Below, piece by piece: positions 1 through 9,641 of a stretch of DNA of 40,720 nt (position 1 is its first letter; the number at the start of each line of letters is the position of its first letter). A model generated the notes under the pieces. That model worked only from the letters and a program-made list of their open reading frames with translations. It ran no database searches and was not told where the DNA came from. The stretch comes from Delftia tsuruhatensis NBRC 16741 (GTDB lineage: Bacteria > Pseudomonadota > Gammaproteobacteria > Burkholderiales > Burkholderiaceae_C). Both the position numbers and the translations under genes were made by a program. The stretch is taken from the NCBI RefSeq assembly GCF_001571325.1, contig NZ_BCTO01000041.1, forward strand, positions 1 to 40,720, in the 5' to 3' direction.

Positions 1-19
1 CCAGGCTTCTTCGTCGCAC

Positions 20-50
20 CCGGATGCAACATCCGGCGCAGTTTCCTGCG
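20..50. other. Two adjacent hairpins upstream of liuR
   Basis: CCGGATG-CAA-CATCCGG (20-36) is a perfect 7-bp stem, followed at once by CGCAG-TTTC-CTGCG (37-50), a 5-bp stem. They sit just before the LiuR box. They may be the tail of an upstream transcript's terminator, although no T-run follows, or 5' flank structure. No gene could be assigned to bases 1-66; the upstream neighbour lies outside the window. Confidence 0.4.
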
Positions 51-66
51 GACAATTCCGCTAGCA

Positions 67-82
67 TTGACGTTAACGTCAA
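67..82. promoter_or_regulatory. LiuR operator 1 (autoregulatory)
   Basis: TTGACGTTAACGTCAA is a perfect 16-bp palindrome, made of half-sites TTGACGT and ACGTCAA around TA. Its centre lies about 58 bp before the liuR start codon. It matches the TTKACGT-WW-ACGTMAA type of site I associate with LiuR regulators in proteobacteria. No clear -10/-35 pair with MerR-type long spacing could be fixed around it, so the mode of action (activation or repression) is not shown by the sequence. Confidence 0.75.
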
Positions 83-132
83 CGTCGCATTCCCATGGCC
101 GCCGGCTGTGGATGCCGGCGGACTCTCCAGCC

Positions 133-534
133 ATGTCGACCACCTACACCATCAGCGATCTTGCCAAGGAGTTCGATCTCACGACCCGGGCCATCCGCTT
201 CTATGAGGACATGGGCCTGCTTGAGCCCGAGCGTGCCGGGCCTGGCGGACGCAATCGCGTCTACAGCGCGCGTGATCGCACACGTCTTCGCCTGACCTTG
301 CGGGCCAAGCGGCTGGGACTGTCTCTGAACGAAGCCAAGGAGATCATCGATCTCTACGACAGCCCCCGTGACACGGGCGTGCAACTGCGCAAATTCCTGG
401 AGGTGCTGGCTGTGCACCGCCGCCAGCTCGAGGACCGCCTGGCCGATCTGCAGGCCAACCTGGCCGAGGTGCGAGAGCAGGAATCCGAGGCCCGCACTTT
501 GTTGAAACACCTGGATGGGAAAAATGCTTCATAA
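133..534 (+). CDS. liuR: MerR-family regulator of leucine/isovalerate catabolism (LiuR)
   Basis: This 133-residue DNA-binding regulator is thought to control the branched-chain acid genes that follow. The N-terminal winged helix-turn-helix is visible at residues 4-35 (TISDLAKEFDLTTRAIRFYE, the classic MerR opening). Then comes the wing with GGRNRVYSARDR, then a long dimerisation helix at about residues 80-125 rich in Arg, Gln and Glu. The metal-binding cysteines of MerR/CueR are absent, which fits an acyl-CoA-type ligand. ATG at 133 is chosen because the HTH starts right after it; the open frame extends upstream to a TTG inside the operator. The gene is flanked by two LiuR-type palindromes and lies directly before the isovaleryl-CoA dehydrogenase block. 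The LiuR name rests on family, context and operators. Confidence 0.88.
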   Translation: MSTTYTISDLAKEFDLTTRAIRFYEDMGLLEPERAGPGGRNRVYSARDRTRLRLTLRAKRLGLSLNEAKEIIDLYDSPRDTGVQLRKFLEVLAVHRRQLEDRLADLQANLAEVREQESEARTLLKHLDGKNAS

Positions 535-556
535 TTGACGTTTACGTAAACGTAAT
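535..556. promoter_or_regulatory. LiuR operator 2 (double, overlapping)
   Basis: The site starts at the base after the liuR stop codon. It contains two overlapping registers: TTGACGT-TT-ACGTAAA (535-550) and TTTACGT-AA-ACGTAAT (541-556), with a perfect 16-bp core palindrome at 538-553. It lies between liuR and the thioesterase/isovaleryl-CoA dehydrogenase genes, so it probably controls that operon. A possible -10 (CATAAT, 530-535) abuts it without a convincing -35. Confidence 0.75.
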
Positions 557-570
557 TTGTGAGGCTTGCC

Positions 571-1029
571 TTGACCGTGCTCCGCCTGGAACCTGCCAAC
601 AGCGACTTTGCCCGCCGTGTGCAAGACAGTTTTGCACGCCAGGGCGCGATGCACACCCTGGGCGCCGAGCTGTCCTTGCTGGAGCCCGGTGCCGTCGATG
701 TCTGCCTGGACTGGGCGCCCGGGCTGACGCAGCAGCATGGCTTTTTGCATGCCGGCATGGTTTCCACGGCGCTGGATTCCGCCTGCGGCTACGCAGGGCT
801 GACCCTGATGCCGGCCGATGCTGCCGTGCTCACCATTGAATTCAAGATCAACTTGCTGGCCCCTGCCAAGGGCCAGCGCTTTCGCATGGAAGGCCGTGTG
901 CTCAAGCCGGGCCGCACCATCACCGTGACCGAAGGGCGCGCCTACGCCATCGACGGAGGCCGCGAGAAGCTGATTGCCACCATGGGCTGCACGCTGATGT
1001 GCGTGCAGGGCCGCGATCTGGCCGATTGA
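571..1029 (+). CDS. PaaI-type hotdog thioesterase
   Basis: This is a 152-residue single-domain hotdog-fold protein, likely an acyl-CoA thioesterase that frees CoA from stalled pathway intermediates. The PaaI/YdiI-like signature is visible: [20 protein letters not shown] (HG...G, then the Asp of the catalytic helix), followed by strands with [14 protein letters not shown]. The start is uncertain. GTG at 559 is possible, but GTGAGG (559-564) reads better as the Shine-Dalgarno for TTG at 571 with a 6-nt gap. The gene follows the second LiuR operator and precedes isovaleryl-CoA dehydrogenase by 43 nt, so it is probably the first gene of that operon. Substrate is not evident from sequence. Confidence 0.82.
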   Translation: MTVLRLEPANSDFARRVQDSFARQGAMHTLGAELSLLEPGAVDVCLDWAPGLTQQHGFLHAGMVSTALDSACGYAGLTLMPADAAVLTIEFKINLLAPAKGQRFRMEGRVLKPGRTITVTEGRAYAIDGGREKLIATMGCTLMCVQGRDLAD

Positions 1030-1072
1030 GCCGGGCGGCGTTCTTTCCCCCAATTTCCACAGGAGACATGAG

Positions 1073-2260
1073 ATGAGCCTTTCCAACCTGCCGGGCCTGA
1101 ACTTCCAACTGGGCGAGGACATCGACGCGCTGCGCGATGCCGTGCGCGAGTTCGCACAGGCCGAGATTGCACCGCGCGCCGGCGAGATCGACCGCGACGA
1201 CCAGTTCCCCATGGACCTGTGGCGCAAGTTCGGCGACCTGGGCGTGCTGGGCATCACCGTGTCCGAGCAGTACGGCGGTGCCGACATGGGCTACCTGGCC
1301 CACATGGTGGCGATGGAGGAAATCTCGCGTGCCAGCGCATCGGTGGGCCTGTCCTACGGCGCGCATAGCAATCTCTGCGTGAACCAGATCAACCGCAACG
1401 GCAATGAAGCGCAAAAGGCCAAGTACCTGCCCAAGCTGATCAGCGGCGAGCATGTGGGCGCGCTGGCCATGAGCGAGCCCGGCGCCGGCTCGGACGTGAT
1501 CAGCATGAAGCTCAAGGCCGAGGACAAGGGCGGCTACTTCCTGCTCAACGGCACCAAGATGTGGATCACCAATGGTCCCGATGCCGACACCCTGGTGGTC
1601 TACGCCAAGACCGAGCCCGAGCTGAACGCCCGCGGCGTGACTGCCTTCCTGATCGAGAAGGGCATGAAGGGCTTTTCCATTGCCCAGAAGCTGGACAAGC
1701 TGGGCATGCGTGGCAGCCACACGGGCGAGCTGGTGTTCGAGAACGTCGAGGTGCCGGCCGAGAACGTGCTGGGCGGCTTGAACAACGGCGCCAAGGTGCT
1801 GATGAGCGGCCTGGACTATGAGCGCGCCGTGCTGACGGGCGGGCCGCTGGGCATCATGCAGTCGGTGATGGACAACGTAGTGCCCTACATCCATGACCGC
1901 AAGCAGTTCGGCCAGAGCATCGGCGAGTTCCAGCTCATCCAGGGCAAGGTGGCGGACATGTACACCGTGCTGCAAGCGGGCCGCTCCTTTGCCTATACGG
2001 TCGCCAAAAACCTCGATCTGCTGGGAACCGAGCATGTTCGCCAAGTTCGCAAGGATTGCGCCAGCGTCATCCTGTGGTGCGCCGAGAAGGCGACATGGAT
2101 GGCCGGCGAAGGCGTTCAAATCTATGGGGGTAATGGGTATATCAACGAATACCCACTGGGTCGCCTCTGGCGGGATGCGAAACTCTATGAGATCGGCGCC
2201 GGCACCAGCGAGATCCGTCGCATGCTGATCGGCCGCGAGCTGTTCGCAGAGACCTGCTGA
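1073..2260 (+). CDS. liuA: Isovaleryl-CoA dehydrogenase
   Basis: This FAD enzyme oxidises isovaleryl-CoA to 3-methylcrotonyl-CoA in leucine breakdown and passes electrons to ETF. At 395 residues it has the normal length. Acyl-CoA dehydrogenase motifs are clear: [29 protein letters not shown] and the C-terminal [20 protein letters not shown]. The catalytic Glu sits in [15 protein letters not shown] (about E250), the helix-G position typical of isovaleryl-CoA dehydrogenase, and the usual YEG Glu near the C-terminus is replaced by [10 protein letters not shown]. That combination separates it from short/medium-chain enzymes. CAGGAG precedes the ATG. Codons at roughly 1985-2190 are far richer in A/T third positions than the rest of the gene, suggesting a recombined patch. 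Confidence 0.95.
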   Translation: MSLSNLPGLNFQLGEDIDALRDAVREFAQAEIAPRAGEIDRDDQFPMDLWRKFGDLGVLGITVSEQYGGADMGYLAHMVAMEEISRASASVGLSYGAHSNLCVNQINRNGNEAQKAKYLPKLISGEHVGALAMSEPGAGSDVISMKLKAEDKGGYFLLNGTKMWITNGPDADTLVVYAKTEPELNARGVTAFLIEKGMKGFSIAQKLDKLGMRGSHTGELVFENVEVPAENVLGGLNNGAKVLMSGLDYERAVLTGGPLGIMQSVMDNVVPYIHDRKQFGQSIGEFQLIQGKVADMYTVLQAGRSFAYTVAKNLDLLGTEHVRQVRKDCASVILWCAEKATWMAGEGVQIYGGNGYINEYPLGRLWRDAKLYEIGAGTSEIRRMLIGRELFAETC

Positions 2261-2316
2261 TCTTTCGCCTGCCTGCTGCGCCGTTCTTGAGTTTGACCCC
2301 AACAAAAGGATTGTTT

Positions 2317-2979
2317 ATGAGCACAACCTCCATCGAAGAGCTGTTTGTCCACAACCGCGAATGGGCCCAGCAGGTGGAGCGTGACCGGCCCGGTTTCTTC
2401 ACTGGGCTGATGGCGCAGCAAAAACCCCGCTACATGTGGATCGGCTGTTCCGACAGCCGCGTGCCCGCGAACCAGATCACGGGCCTGGAGCCCGGCGAGG
2501 TGTTCGTGCACCGCAACGTGGCCAACGTGGTCGTGCCCAGCGACCTGAACTGCCTGTCCACCATCCAGTACGCGGTGGACCAGCTCAAGGTCGAGCACCT
2601 GATGGTCGTCGGCCACTATGGCTGCGGCGGCGTGCTGGCGGCACTGGAGGATGTGCGCGTGGGCCTGGCCGACAACTGGATCCGCCACGTGAAGGACGTG
2701 CGCGACAAGCACCAGGCGCTGCTGGCCAGCCTGTCGCCGCAATGGCGCCATGACGCGCTGTGCGAGCTCAATGCCATCGAGCAAGTGATCAATGTGGCGC
2801 AGAGCACGGTGATGCAGGATGCCTGGGCGCGCGGCCAGAAGGTCACGCTGCACGGCTGGTGCTATGGCCTGAAGGACGGCCTGATCACCAATCTGCAGAT
2901 GACCGTGCCCGGTGTCGGCGGCATCGCCAACATCCATGCCGAGGCTGTCGAGCTGGTCGCCAGCCGCCAGCGCGACTGA
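2317..2979 (+). CDS. can: Beta-class carbonic anhydrase
   Basis: It interconverts CO2 and bicarbonate in the cytoplasm. The zinc ligands are visible: C44 and D46 with R48 in IGCSDSRVP, and H100 and C103 in GHYGCGG, spaced as in E. coli Can. The length of 220 residues is usual. ATG at 2317 is chosen because AAAAGGA lies 7 nt upstream; an in-frame TTG 30 nt earlier is less likely. It lies 56 nt after isovaleryl-CoA dehydrogenase and directly before AceK on the same strand. Supplying bicarbonate to methylcrotonyl-CoA carboxylase, encoded further on, is a reasonable inference for its place here. Confidence 0.95.
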   Translation: MSTTSIEELFVHNREWAQQVERDRPGFFTGLMAQQKPRYMWIGCSDSRVPANQITGLEPGEVFVHRNVANVVVPSDLNCLSTIQYAVDQLKVEHLMVVGHYGCGGVLAALEDVRVGLADNWIRHVKDVRDKHQALLASLSPQWRHDALCELNAIEQVINVAQSTVMQDAWARGQKVTLHGWCYGLKDGLITNLQMTVPGVGGIANIHAEAVELVASRQRD

Positions 2980-3012
2980 GCGGCCATGGCAGGCGGGACC
3001 CCGGGAGACTTC

Positions 3013-4800
3013 ATGCCGATGCCTGCCCAGGACACCCTGCTTGCCCATGACATCGCGCGGGCGATGATGGATGGCTTCAACCGCCATTACCGCCTGTTCC
3101 GCGCCGAATCGGCCCGCGCCAAGCACCGCTTCGAGACGGCCGACTGGCTGGGCCAGCAGCGCGCGCAGCGCGAGCGCATCGAGTTCTACGACCTGCGCGT
3201 GCGCGAATGCGTGCGCCGGCTTGAAAAGGAATTTGCGGCCGGCGCCCAGCCCATGCCGGTCTGGCAGCAGATCAAGCGCCACTACATCGGGCTCATGGTC
3301 AACCACCTGCAGCCGGAGCTGGCCGAGACCTTCTTCAACTCGGTCACCACCAAGATCCTGCACCGTACGCACTTCCACAACGACTTCATCTTCGTGCGGC
3401 CGGCCGTCAGTACGGAATACATAGAGAACCAGGAGCCGGCCGCACGCCCGGCCTACCTAGCCTTCTATCCCACGCGCGAGACACTGTCGCAGACGCTGCG
3501 CGAAGTCGTGGAGCAGTTCGCGCTGCAGCGCCCCTTTGAAGACCTGGAGCGCGACATCGCCCGCCTGGCCGAGCGCCTGGAGCCCCAGCTGCAGGCCATG
3601 CGCCTGTACGCCAACTTCCAGATCCAGGTGCTGTCCAGCCTGTTTTTCCGCAACAAAGGCGCCTACATCGTCGGCAAGATCATCAACGGCTTTGCCGAGC
3701 TGTCCTGGGCCGTGCCCATCCTGCATGGGGACAACGGCCGGCTGGTGCTGCATGCGGCCCTGTTCGGCGAGAAGGACCTGCACGGCCTCTTCAGCTTTGC
3801 GCGTGCCTACTTCATGGTCGATACCGACGTGCCCAGCGCCTACGTGCAGTTCCTGCGCAGCCTCATGCCGCGCAAGCCGCGCGCCGAGCTGTACAACGCC
3901 CTGGGCCTGGCCAAGCAGGGCAAGACGCTGTTCTACCGCGACTTCCTGCACCACCTGCGCCATTCGCGCGACCAGTTCCGCATCGCACCCGGCATCAAGG
4001 GCATGGTCATGCTGGTGTTCGACCTGCCCAGCTTTCCCTATGTGTTCAAGCTCATCAAGGACCGGTTCGCCGCGCCCAAGGAGATCACCCGCGAGCAGGT
4101 CAAGGCCAAGTACCGCCTGGTCAAGCAGCACGACCGCGTGGGGCGCATGGCCGACACGCTGGAGTACAGCCTGGTGGCCTTCCCGCGCGAGCGCTTCTCG
4201 GAGGCGCTGATCGCCGAGATCCTGGAGCACGCGCCCAGCCAGGTCGAGATCAGCGACCGCGACGGCGATGGCCGGCAGGAGGTCATCATCTCCCACCTCT
4301 ACATAGAGCGGCGCATGGTGCCGCTGAACCTGCTGCTGCAGGAGTGCTTCGATGACGGGCTGGACCTGCCGGGACCGCGGCAGCGGCTGGAGAGCGCCGT
4401 GATCGAATACGGAAATGCCATCAAGGACCTGGTGGCCGCCAACATCTTCCCGGGCGACATGCTGTGGAAGAACTTCGGCATCACGCGCGGCGGCAAGGTG
4501 GTGTTCTACGACTACGACGAGATCGAATACCTGACCGACTGCCATTTCCGCCAGGTGCCTGCGCCGCGCAACGAGGAAGACGAGCTCAGCGGCGAGGTCT
4601 GGTATCCCGTGGGCCCGCGCGATGTGTTCCCGGAAACCTTCGCGCCCTTTTTGCTGGGCAATCCGGCCGTGCGCGAAGTTTTCATGCGCCACCATGCCGA
4701 CCTGCTCGATCCCGCCTTCTGGCAGGGGCACCAGCAGCGCATCCGCGAAGGCCACGTGCACGACGTCTATCCCTACGAGCGCAGCCGCTGGCTGGCCTGA
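3013..4800 (+). CDS. aceK: Isocitrate dehydrogenase kinase/phosphatase AceK
   Basis: This bifunctional enzyme phosphorylates isocitrate dehydrogenase to close the TCA step and open the glyoxylate shunt, and reverses this. The 595-residue length fits the family (about 580-610). The N-terminal regulatory half carries FNRHYRLFR and [11 protein letters not shown]. The kinase-like half begins near [20 protein letters not shown] and has the catalytic/metal region GDMLWKNFG and [18 protein letters not shown] at 3013 is preferred because GGGAG lies 5 nt upstream; ATG at 2986 would add nine residues. It follows the carbonic anhydrase by 33 nt. Its place in a leucine locus makes sense because leucine yields acetyl-CoA and acetoacetate, which need the shunt for growth. 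Confidence 0.95.
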   Translation: MPMPAQDTLLAHDIARAMMDGFNRHYRLFRAESARAKHRFETADWLGQQRAQRERIEFYDLRVRECVRRLEKEFAAGAQPMPVWQQIKRHYIGLMVNHLQPELAETFFNSVTTKILHRTHFHNDFIFVRPAVSTEYIENQEPAARPAYLAFYPTRETLSQTLREVVEQFALQRPFEDLERDIARLAERLEPQLQAMRLYANFQIQVLSSLFFRNKGAYIVGKIINGFAELSWAVPILHGDNGRLVLHAALFGEKDLHGLFSFARAYFMVDTDVPSAYVQFLRSLMPRKPRAELYNALGLAKQGKTLFYRDFLHHLRHSRDQFRIAPGIKGMVMLVFDLPSFPYVFKLIKDRFAAPKEITREQVKAKYRLVKQHDRVGRMADTLEYSLVAFPRERFSEALIAEILEHAPSQVEISDRDGDGRQEVIISHLYIERRMVPLNLLLQECFDDGLDLPGPRQRLESAVIEYGNAIKDLVAANIFPGDMLWKNFGITRGGKVVFYDYDEIEYLTDCHFRQVPAPRNEEDELSGEVWYPVGPRDVFPETFAPFLLGNPAVREVFMRHHADLLDPAFWQGHQQRIREGHVHDVYPYERSRWLA

Positions 4801-4844
4801 CCCGTTTGTTTTCCCCTCACCATCACCACATCCAGGAGATAAGC

Positions 4845-6024
<1,180 letters not shown>

Positions 6025-6032
<8 letters not shown>

Positions 6033-6094
6033 GGCGCTGCGCGCCCTCCCCCTGAAAGGGGGACGACACCCTCGGTGCGGGGCGGCGCGGCCGG
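6025..6094. repeat. Dispersed repeat element, copy A
   Basis: The element starts with CCCCCTGAGGCGCTGCGCGC and contains two small hairpins: GGCGC-TGC-GCGCC, and TCCCCC-TGAAA-GGGGGA at 6048-6064. A GC-rich tail follows. It shares its first ~29 bases, with small changes, with a second copy at 40677. It supplies the thiolase stop codon and may act as a transcript end. I recall similar gene-end repeats in Comamonadaceae; the right boundary is approximate. Confidence 0.7.
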
Positions 6095-6175
6095 CGTAGG
6101 CCCTTCCTCGGTGTCTCTGATTTGCATTGCGCCAGTTTTATGGGCAGCGCCACAGACGTCCAGAGAGCTAGACTT

Positions 6176-6189
6176 GGATCGGCCGATCC
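6176..6189. promoter_or_regulatory. Palindrome GGATCGGCCGATCC before the flavoprotein gene
   Basis: This is a perfect 14-bp palindrome 24 bp upstream of the ATG of the PPOX-type gene. It overlaps a possible alternative TTG start at 6174. It could be a regulator-binding site or chance in GC-rich DNA. The stretch 6095-6212 is otherwise less GC-rich than its surroundings and probably contains the promoter. Confidence 0.35.
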
Positions 6190-6212
6190 GCTATTACTTT
6201 GACCTCTCGACC

Positions 6213-6836
6213 ATGATCACCAGCGAAGAACAGTTGCGCAGCCTGTATGCCATGCCGGCCGAAAGGGCCTTGCTCAAGCAGCAGGTGGACCTGGACCGGC
6301 ATTGCCTGCGCTTCATCGCGCTGTCGCCGCTGTGCATCGTGGCCACGGGGGGCGCGGCGGGCTCGCTGATGGATGCCTCGCCGCGCGGCGGAAAGCCGGG
6401 CTTCATCAAGGCGCCCGACAACCAGACGCTGCTGATCCCCGACTCGGGCGGCAACAACCGCCTGGACAGCTTCAGCAACCTGATCGCCGATCCGCGCATC
6501 GGCCTGCTGTTCATGGTGCCGGGCTTCGACGAGACGCTGCGCGTCAACGGCGTGGCCAGGCTGCGTGACGAGGCCCACTACACGGCGCTGTTCGCCAACG
6601 AAGGCTTCCGGCCCAAGATCGTTCTGGAGATCCAGGTGCAGGAGGCCTATCTGCACTGCGCCAAGGCCCTCATGCGCGCCCGGCTCTGGAAGCCCGAGTC
6701 CCAGGTGCCGCGCAACGTCATGCCGTCGGTGAACCAGATGGTCCACCAGCAGATCGGCCTGCCTGCGCCCACCGAGACGCAGGAGGCCATGGTCGAGCGC
6801 TACGAAAAACAGATCGCGGGCGAGCAGGGCCGCTGA
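6213..6836 (+). CDS. Pyridoxamine 5'-phosphate oxidase-fold flavoprotein (MSMEG_1061-like)
   Basis: This 207-residue split-barrel protein resembles the FMN-dependent MSMEG_1061 family of the PPOX superfamily. Family-like stretches are CLRFIALSPLCIVAT, DASPRGGKPGFI, DNQTLLIPDSGGNNRLDSF and GLLFMVPGFDETLRVNG. The SPRG and NNRLDS patches are typical of the cofactor site. The reaction is unknown; it may be an FMN-dependent reductase or oxidase. ATG at 6213 lacks a Shine-Dalgarno, while TTG at 6174, in frame and preceded by AGAGAG, would add 13 residues, so the start is open. It lies 28 nt before the SDR gene and may share its transcript. Confidence 0.85.
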   Translation: MITSEEQLRSLYAMPAERALLKQQVDLDRHCLRFIALSPLCIVATGGAAGSLMDASPRGGKPGFIKAPDNQTLLIPDSGGNNRLDSFSNLIADPRIGLLFMVPGFDETLRVNGVARLRDEAHYTALFANEGFRPKIVLEIQVQEAYLHCAKALMRARLWKPESQVPRNVMPSVNQMVHQQIGLPAPTETQEAMVERYEKQIAGEQGR

Positions 6837-6864
6837 CCGCATTCCATTTGAAAGGTCGAAAGAC

Positions 6865-7527
6865 ATGGCAGTCACTCTGGTGTTGGGAGCCTCGCGCGGG
6901 CTCGGTTTTGCCTTGGTAGAGGCCTATGCGGCCCAGGACCGCAGCGTGGTCGCCACGGTGCGCAGCGAGGCCGATCGCGAGCGCGTCGAAGCCACGGGCG
7001 CCAAGGTGCTGCTGGTGGATGTGGCCGACCCGGCCAGCGTCAGCGGCCTGGCCTGGCAGCTCGATGGCGAGAAGATCGAGCTGGCGCTGTACGTGGCCGG
7101 AGTGTGGGATGCCCACAGCTCGGCCACGCCGCCCACGCGCGAGCAGTTCGACCGCGTCATGCACACCAATGTGCTGGGCGCCATGCAGGTGCTGCCCCAG
7201 GTGGCGCCGATGGTCGAGGCGGCGGGCGGCGTGTTCGGCCTGTTCTCCAGCGAGATGTCGCTGCTGGCCGGCGCCGAATCCGACGCCTGGCTCTACCGCG
7301 TCAGCAAGGCCGCGCTCAACATGGTCGTGGCCAGCGCCCAGCCGCAATGGCCCGGCGCCACCGTGGTCGCGCTGGACCCGGGCTGGGTGCAGACCGACAT
7401 GGGCGGCGAGTCCGCCACCTTCACCGTGGAGCAAAGCGTGCAGGGTCTGGTCCGCACCCTGGCCGGCGTCACGCCGGCTGATCGGGGCCGCATGCTGCGC
7501 CACGACGGACAGCGCATCGCCTGGTAG
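6865..7527 (+). CDS. Short-chain dehydrogenase/reductase
   Basis: This 220-residue NAD(P)-dependent oxidoreductase of the SDR family shows the cofactor motif GASRGLG at residues 8-14, VDVADP binding the adenine ring, the catalytic tetrad Asn in HTNVLG, Ser in FGLFSSE and YRVSK (Tyr-x-x-x-Lys), then DPGWVQTDMGG. It resembles the short C-factor-like SDRs. GAAAGG lies 14 nt upstream of the ATG. It precedes an acyl-CoA dehydrogenase on the same strand by 48 nt, so it may act on a related acyl or hydroxyacyl compound, but the substrate is not known. Confidence 0.9.
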   Translation: MAVTLVLGASRGLGFALVEAYAAQDRSVVATVRSEADRERVEATGAKVLLVDVADPASVSGLAWQLDGEKIELALYVAGVWDAHSSATPPTREQFDRVMHTNVLGAMQVLPQVAPMVEAAGGVFGLFSSEMSLLAGAESDAWLYRVSKAALNMVVASAQPQWPGATVVALDPGWVQTDMGGESATFTVEQSVQGLVRTLAGVTPADRGRMLRHDGQRIAW

Positions 7528-7575
7528 CTGCGGCCAGGACAACGAACAACGAAACAAGGAATCAGGAGACAAGAC

Positions 7576-8706
7576 ATGCTGCTCAACGCAGACCAGGAAA
7601 TGATCCGTGACGCGGTGCGCGACTTCGTGCGCACCGAAATCACGCCCCATGCCGCACGCTGGGACAAGGAGCACCACTTTCCCAAGAACGTGCACCAGGG
7701 CCTGGCGGCGCTGGGTGCCTACGGCATCTGCGTGCCCGAGGAATACGGCGGCGCCGGCCTTGACTACCTGAGCCTGGCCCTGGTGCTGGAGGAAATCGCA
7801 GCCGGCGACGGCGGCACCAGCACGGTGATCAGCGTCACCAACTGCCCCGTCAACGCCATCCTCATGCGCTACGGCAGCGAGGCGCAAAAGCAGCAATGGC
7901 TGGCGCCGCTGGCGCGCGGCGAGATGCTGGGCGCCTTCTGCCTGACCGAGCCGCATGTGGGCTCGGACGCCTCGGCGCTGCGCACCACGGCCACCCGCGA
8001 CGGCAACGACTACGTGATCAACGGCGTCAAGCAGTTCATCACCAGCGGCAAGAACGGCGACGTGGCCATCGTCATCGCCGTCACCGACAAGGCGGCCGGC
8101 AAGCGCGGCATGAGCGCCTTCATCGTGCCCACCTCCGCGCCCGGCTACCAGGTGCTGCGGCTGGAGGACAAGCTGGGCCAGCACAGCTCGGACACGGCCC
8201 AGATCCAGTTCGAGGGCTGCCGCATCCCCGCCGCCAACCTCATCGGTGCCGAGGGCGAGGGCTACAAGATTGCGCTGTCGGCGCTGGAGGGCGGGCGCAT
8301 CGGCATTGCCGCGCAAAGCGTGGGCATGGCGCGTTCGGCCTTCGATTGCGCGCTGCAGTACTCCAAGGAGCGCGAGAGCTTCGGCCAGCCCATCTTCAAC
8401 CACCAGGCCGTGGGCTTTCGCCTGGCCGACTGCGCCACGCAGATCGAGGCCGCGCGCCAGCTGATCTGGCATGCGGCCAGCCTGCGCGATGCCGGCCTGC
8501 CCTGCCTGAAGGAAGCGGCCATGGCCAAGCTGTTCGCCAGCGAAATGGCCGAGCGCGTGTGCAGCGCCGCCATCCAGACCCTGGGCGGCTATGGCGTGGT
8601 CAACGATTTTCCCGTCGAGCGCATCTACCGCGACGTGCGCGTGTGCCAGATCTACGAGGGAACGAGCGACGTGCAGAAAATTCTCATCCAGCGCGCCCTG
8701 GCCTGA
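7576..8706 (+). CDS. Acyl-CoA dehydrogenase (short/medium-chain type)
   Basis: This 376-residue FAD acyl-CoA dehydrogenase is distinct from the isovaleryl enzyme. The motifs [41 protein letters not shown] and [19 protein letters not shown] are clear. The catalytic Glu is in the common C-terminal position ([11 protein letters not shown]361), as in short- and medium-chain enzymes. ATCAGGAGA precedes the start. It could oxidise butyryl-CoA or a methyl-branched acyl-CoA; sequence does not decide. It forms a probable operon with the SDR upstream. Electrons would pass to ETF. Confidence 0.93.
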   Translation: MLLNADQEMIRDAVRDFVRTEITPHAARWDKEHHFPKNVHQGLAALGAYGICVPEEYGGAGLDYLSLALVLEEIAAGDGGTSTVISVTNCPVNAILMRYGSEAQKQQWLAPLARGEMLGAFCLTEPHVGSDASALRTTATRDGNDYVINGVKQFITSGKNGDVAIVIAVTDKAAGKRGMSAFIVPTSAPGYQVLRLEDKLGQHSSDTAQIQFEGCRIPAANLIGAEGEGYKIALSALEGGRIGIAAQSVGMARSAFDCALQYSKERESFGQPIFNHQAVGFRLADCATQIEAARQLIWHAASLRDAGLPCLKEAAMAKLFASEMAERVCSAAIQTLGGYGVVNDFPVERIYRDVRVCQIYEGTSDVQKILIQRALA

Positions 8707-8721
8707 GGCCCATCACTATGC

Positions 8722-8754
8722 TGCGGGTCGGGCCGGATGGCCCCGTCACCCGCA
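8722..8754. other. Strong two-part hairpin after the acyl-CoA dehydrogenase gene
   Basis: The outer stem is TGCGGGT/ACCCGCA (8722-8728 with 8748-8754) and the inner stem is GGGCC-GGAT-GGCCC (8730-8743), separated by a small internal loop. No T-run follows, so it is not a classical Rho-independent terminator. It may protect the 3' end of the upstream message or limit read-through into the hydrolase gene. Confidence 0.5.
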
Positions 8755-8847
8755 GGGCTTAGCATGGAGCGTCGCCGGGACGGCGCCCGGGAGAGGCGGG
8801 CACCGGACTCCGGCAGGTTTGTGACCACCTTCGCAGGAGATCCCGAC

Positions 8848-9639
8848 ATGCCCATTGCTTCCGTCAACGGCCAGAACCTTTACTACGAGGACACGGGCGG
8901 GCGCGGCCCGGTCCTGGTGTTTTCGCATGGACTGCTCATGGACCACACCATGTTCGCTCCCCAGGTCCAGGCGCTGCAGGATCGCTATCGCTGCATCAGC
9001 TGGGACGAGCGTGGCCATGGCCAGACGGCAGACCCCGAGCATTGCGCTCCCTTCGACTACTACGACTCGGCCGACGACCTGGCCGCCCTGCTCGAGCACC
9101 TGGGCGTGGGGCGCGCGGTGCTGGTGGGCATGTCGCAGGGCGGCTACCTGTCGCTGCGCTGCGCGCTCATCCACCCCGAGATCGTGCGCGCGCTGGTGCT
9201 GATCGACACCCAGGCCATGCTGGAAGACCCCGAGCAGATGCCCCACCACGAGGCGTTGCTGCGCGCCTGGATGGAGCATGGCCTCAGCGACGACATGGCG
9301 GCCACGGTGGAGCGCACCATCCTGGGCCAGGGCTGGAGCGGCGCGGCCGCCTGGCGCGCCAAATGGAAGAAGGCCACGCCCATCAACCTGGGGCAGAGCT
9401 TTCTGGCGCTGGCCCAGCGCGATGACATCAGCCCGCGACTGCCCGACATCCACGTACCGGCACTGGTCATCCATGGCACGGACGACATCGCCATCACGCT
9501 CGACCGTGCACGCGCCATGGCCAAGGCCTTGCCCAGGGCGCAGTGGGTGGAGGTGCCGGGGGCCGGCCATGCGGCCAACCTCACGCATCCGCAGCCCGTG
9601 AACCTGGCCATCGAGCGCTTCCTGGAGCAGCTCGACTAG
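8848..9639 (+). CDS. Alpha/beta-fold hydrolase
   Basis: This 263-residue serine hydrolase has the canonical triad: nucleophile Ser96 in VGMSQGG, Asp in VIHGTDDIAI and His in GAGHAANLTHP. The oxyanion region is FSHGLLMDHTMF. It resembles 3-oxoadipate enol-lactonase-like and esterase-like hydrolases, but the substrate cannot be named. GCAGGAGA 7 nt upstream supports the ATG at 8848; the frame is open further left, without a better start. A stable hairpin lies between this gene and the acyl-CoA dehydrogenase, so it may be transcribed separately. It converges with the DUF421 gene, two bases away. Confidence 0.9.
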   Translation: MPIASVNGQNLYYEDTGGRGPVLVFSHGLLMDHTMFAPQVQALQDRYRCISWDERGHGQTADPEHCAPFDYYDSADDLAALLEHLGVGRAVLVGMSQGGYLSLRCALIHPEIVRALVLIDTQAMLEDPEQMPHHEALLRAWMEHGLSDDMAATVERTILGQGWSGAAAWRAKWKKATPINLGQSFLALAQRDDISPRLPDIHVPALVIHGTDDIAITLDRARAMAKALPRAQWVEVPGAGHAANLTHPQPVNLAIERFLEQLD

Positions 9640-9641
9640 GC

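Noticed and set aside
620..634. 15-base identity GCAAGACAGTTTTGC between 620-634 and 26180-26194
   Set aside because: One lies within the thioesterase coding region and the other in an intergenic gap; a match of this length is expected about once by chance in 40 kb.
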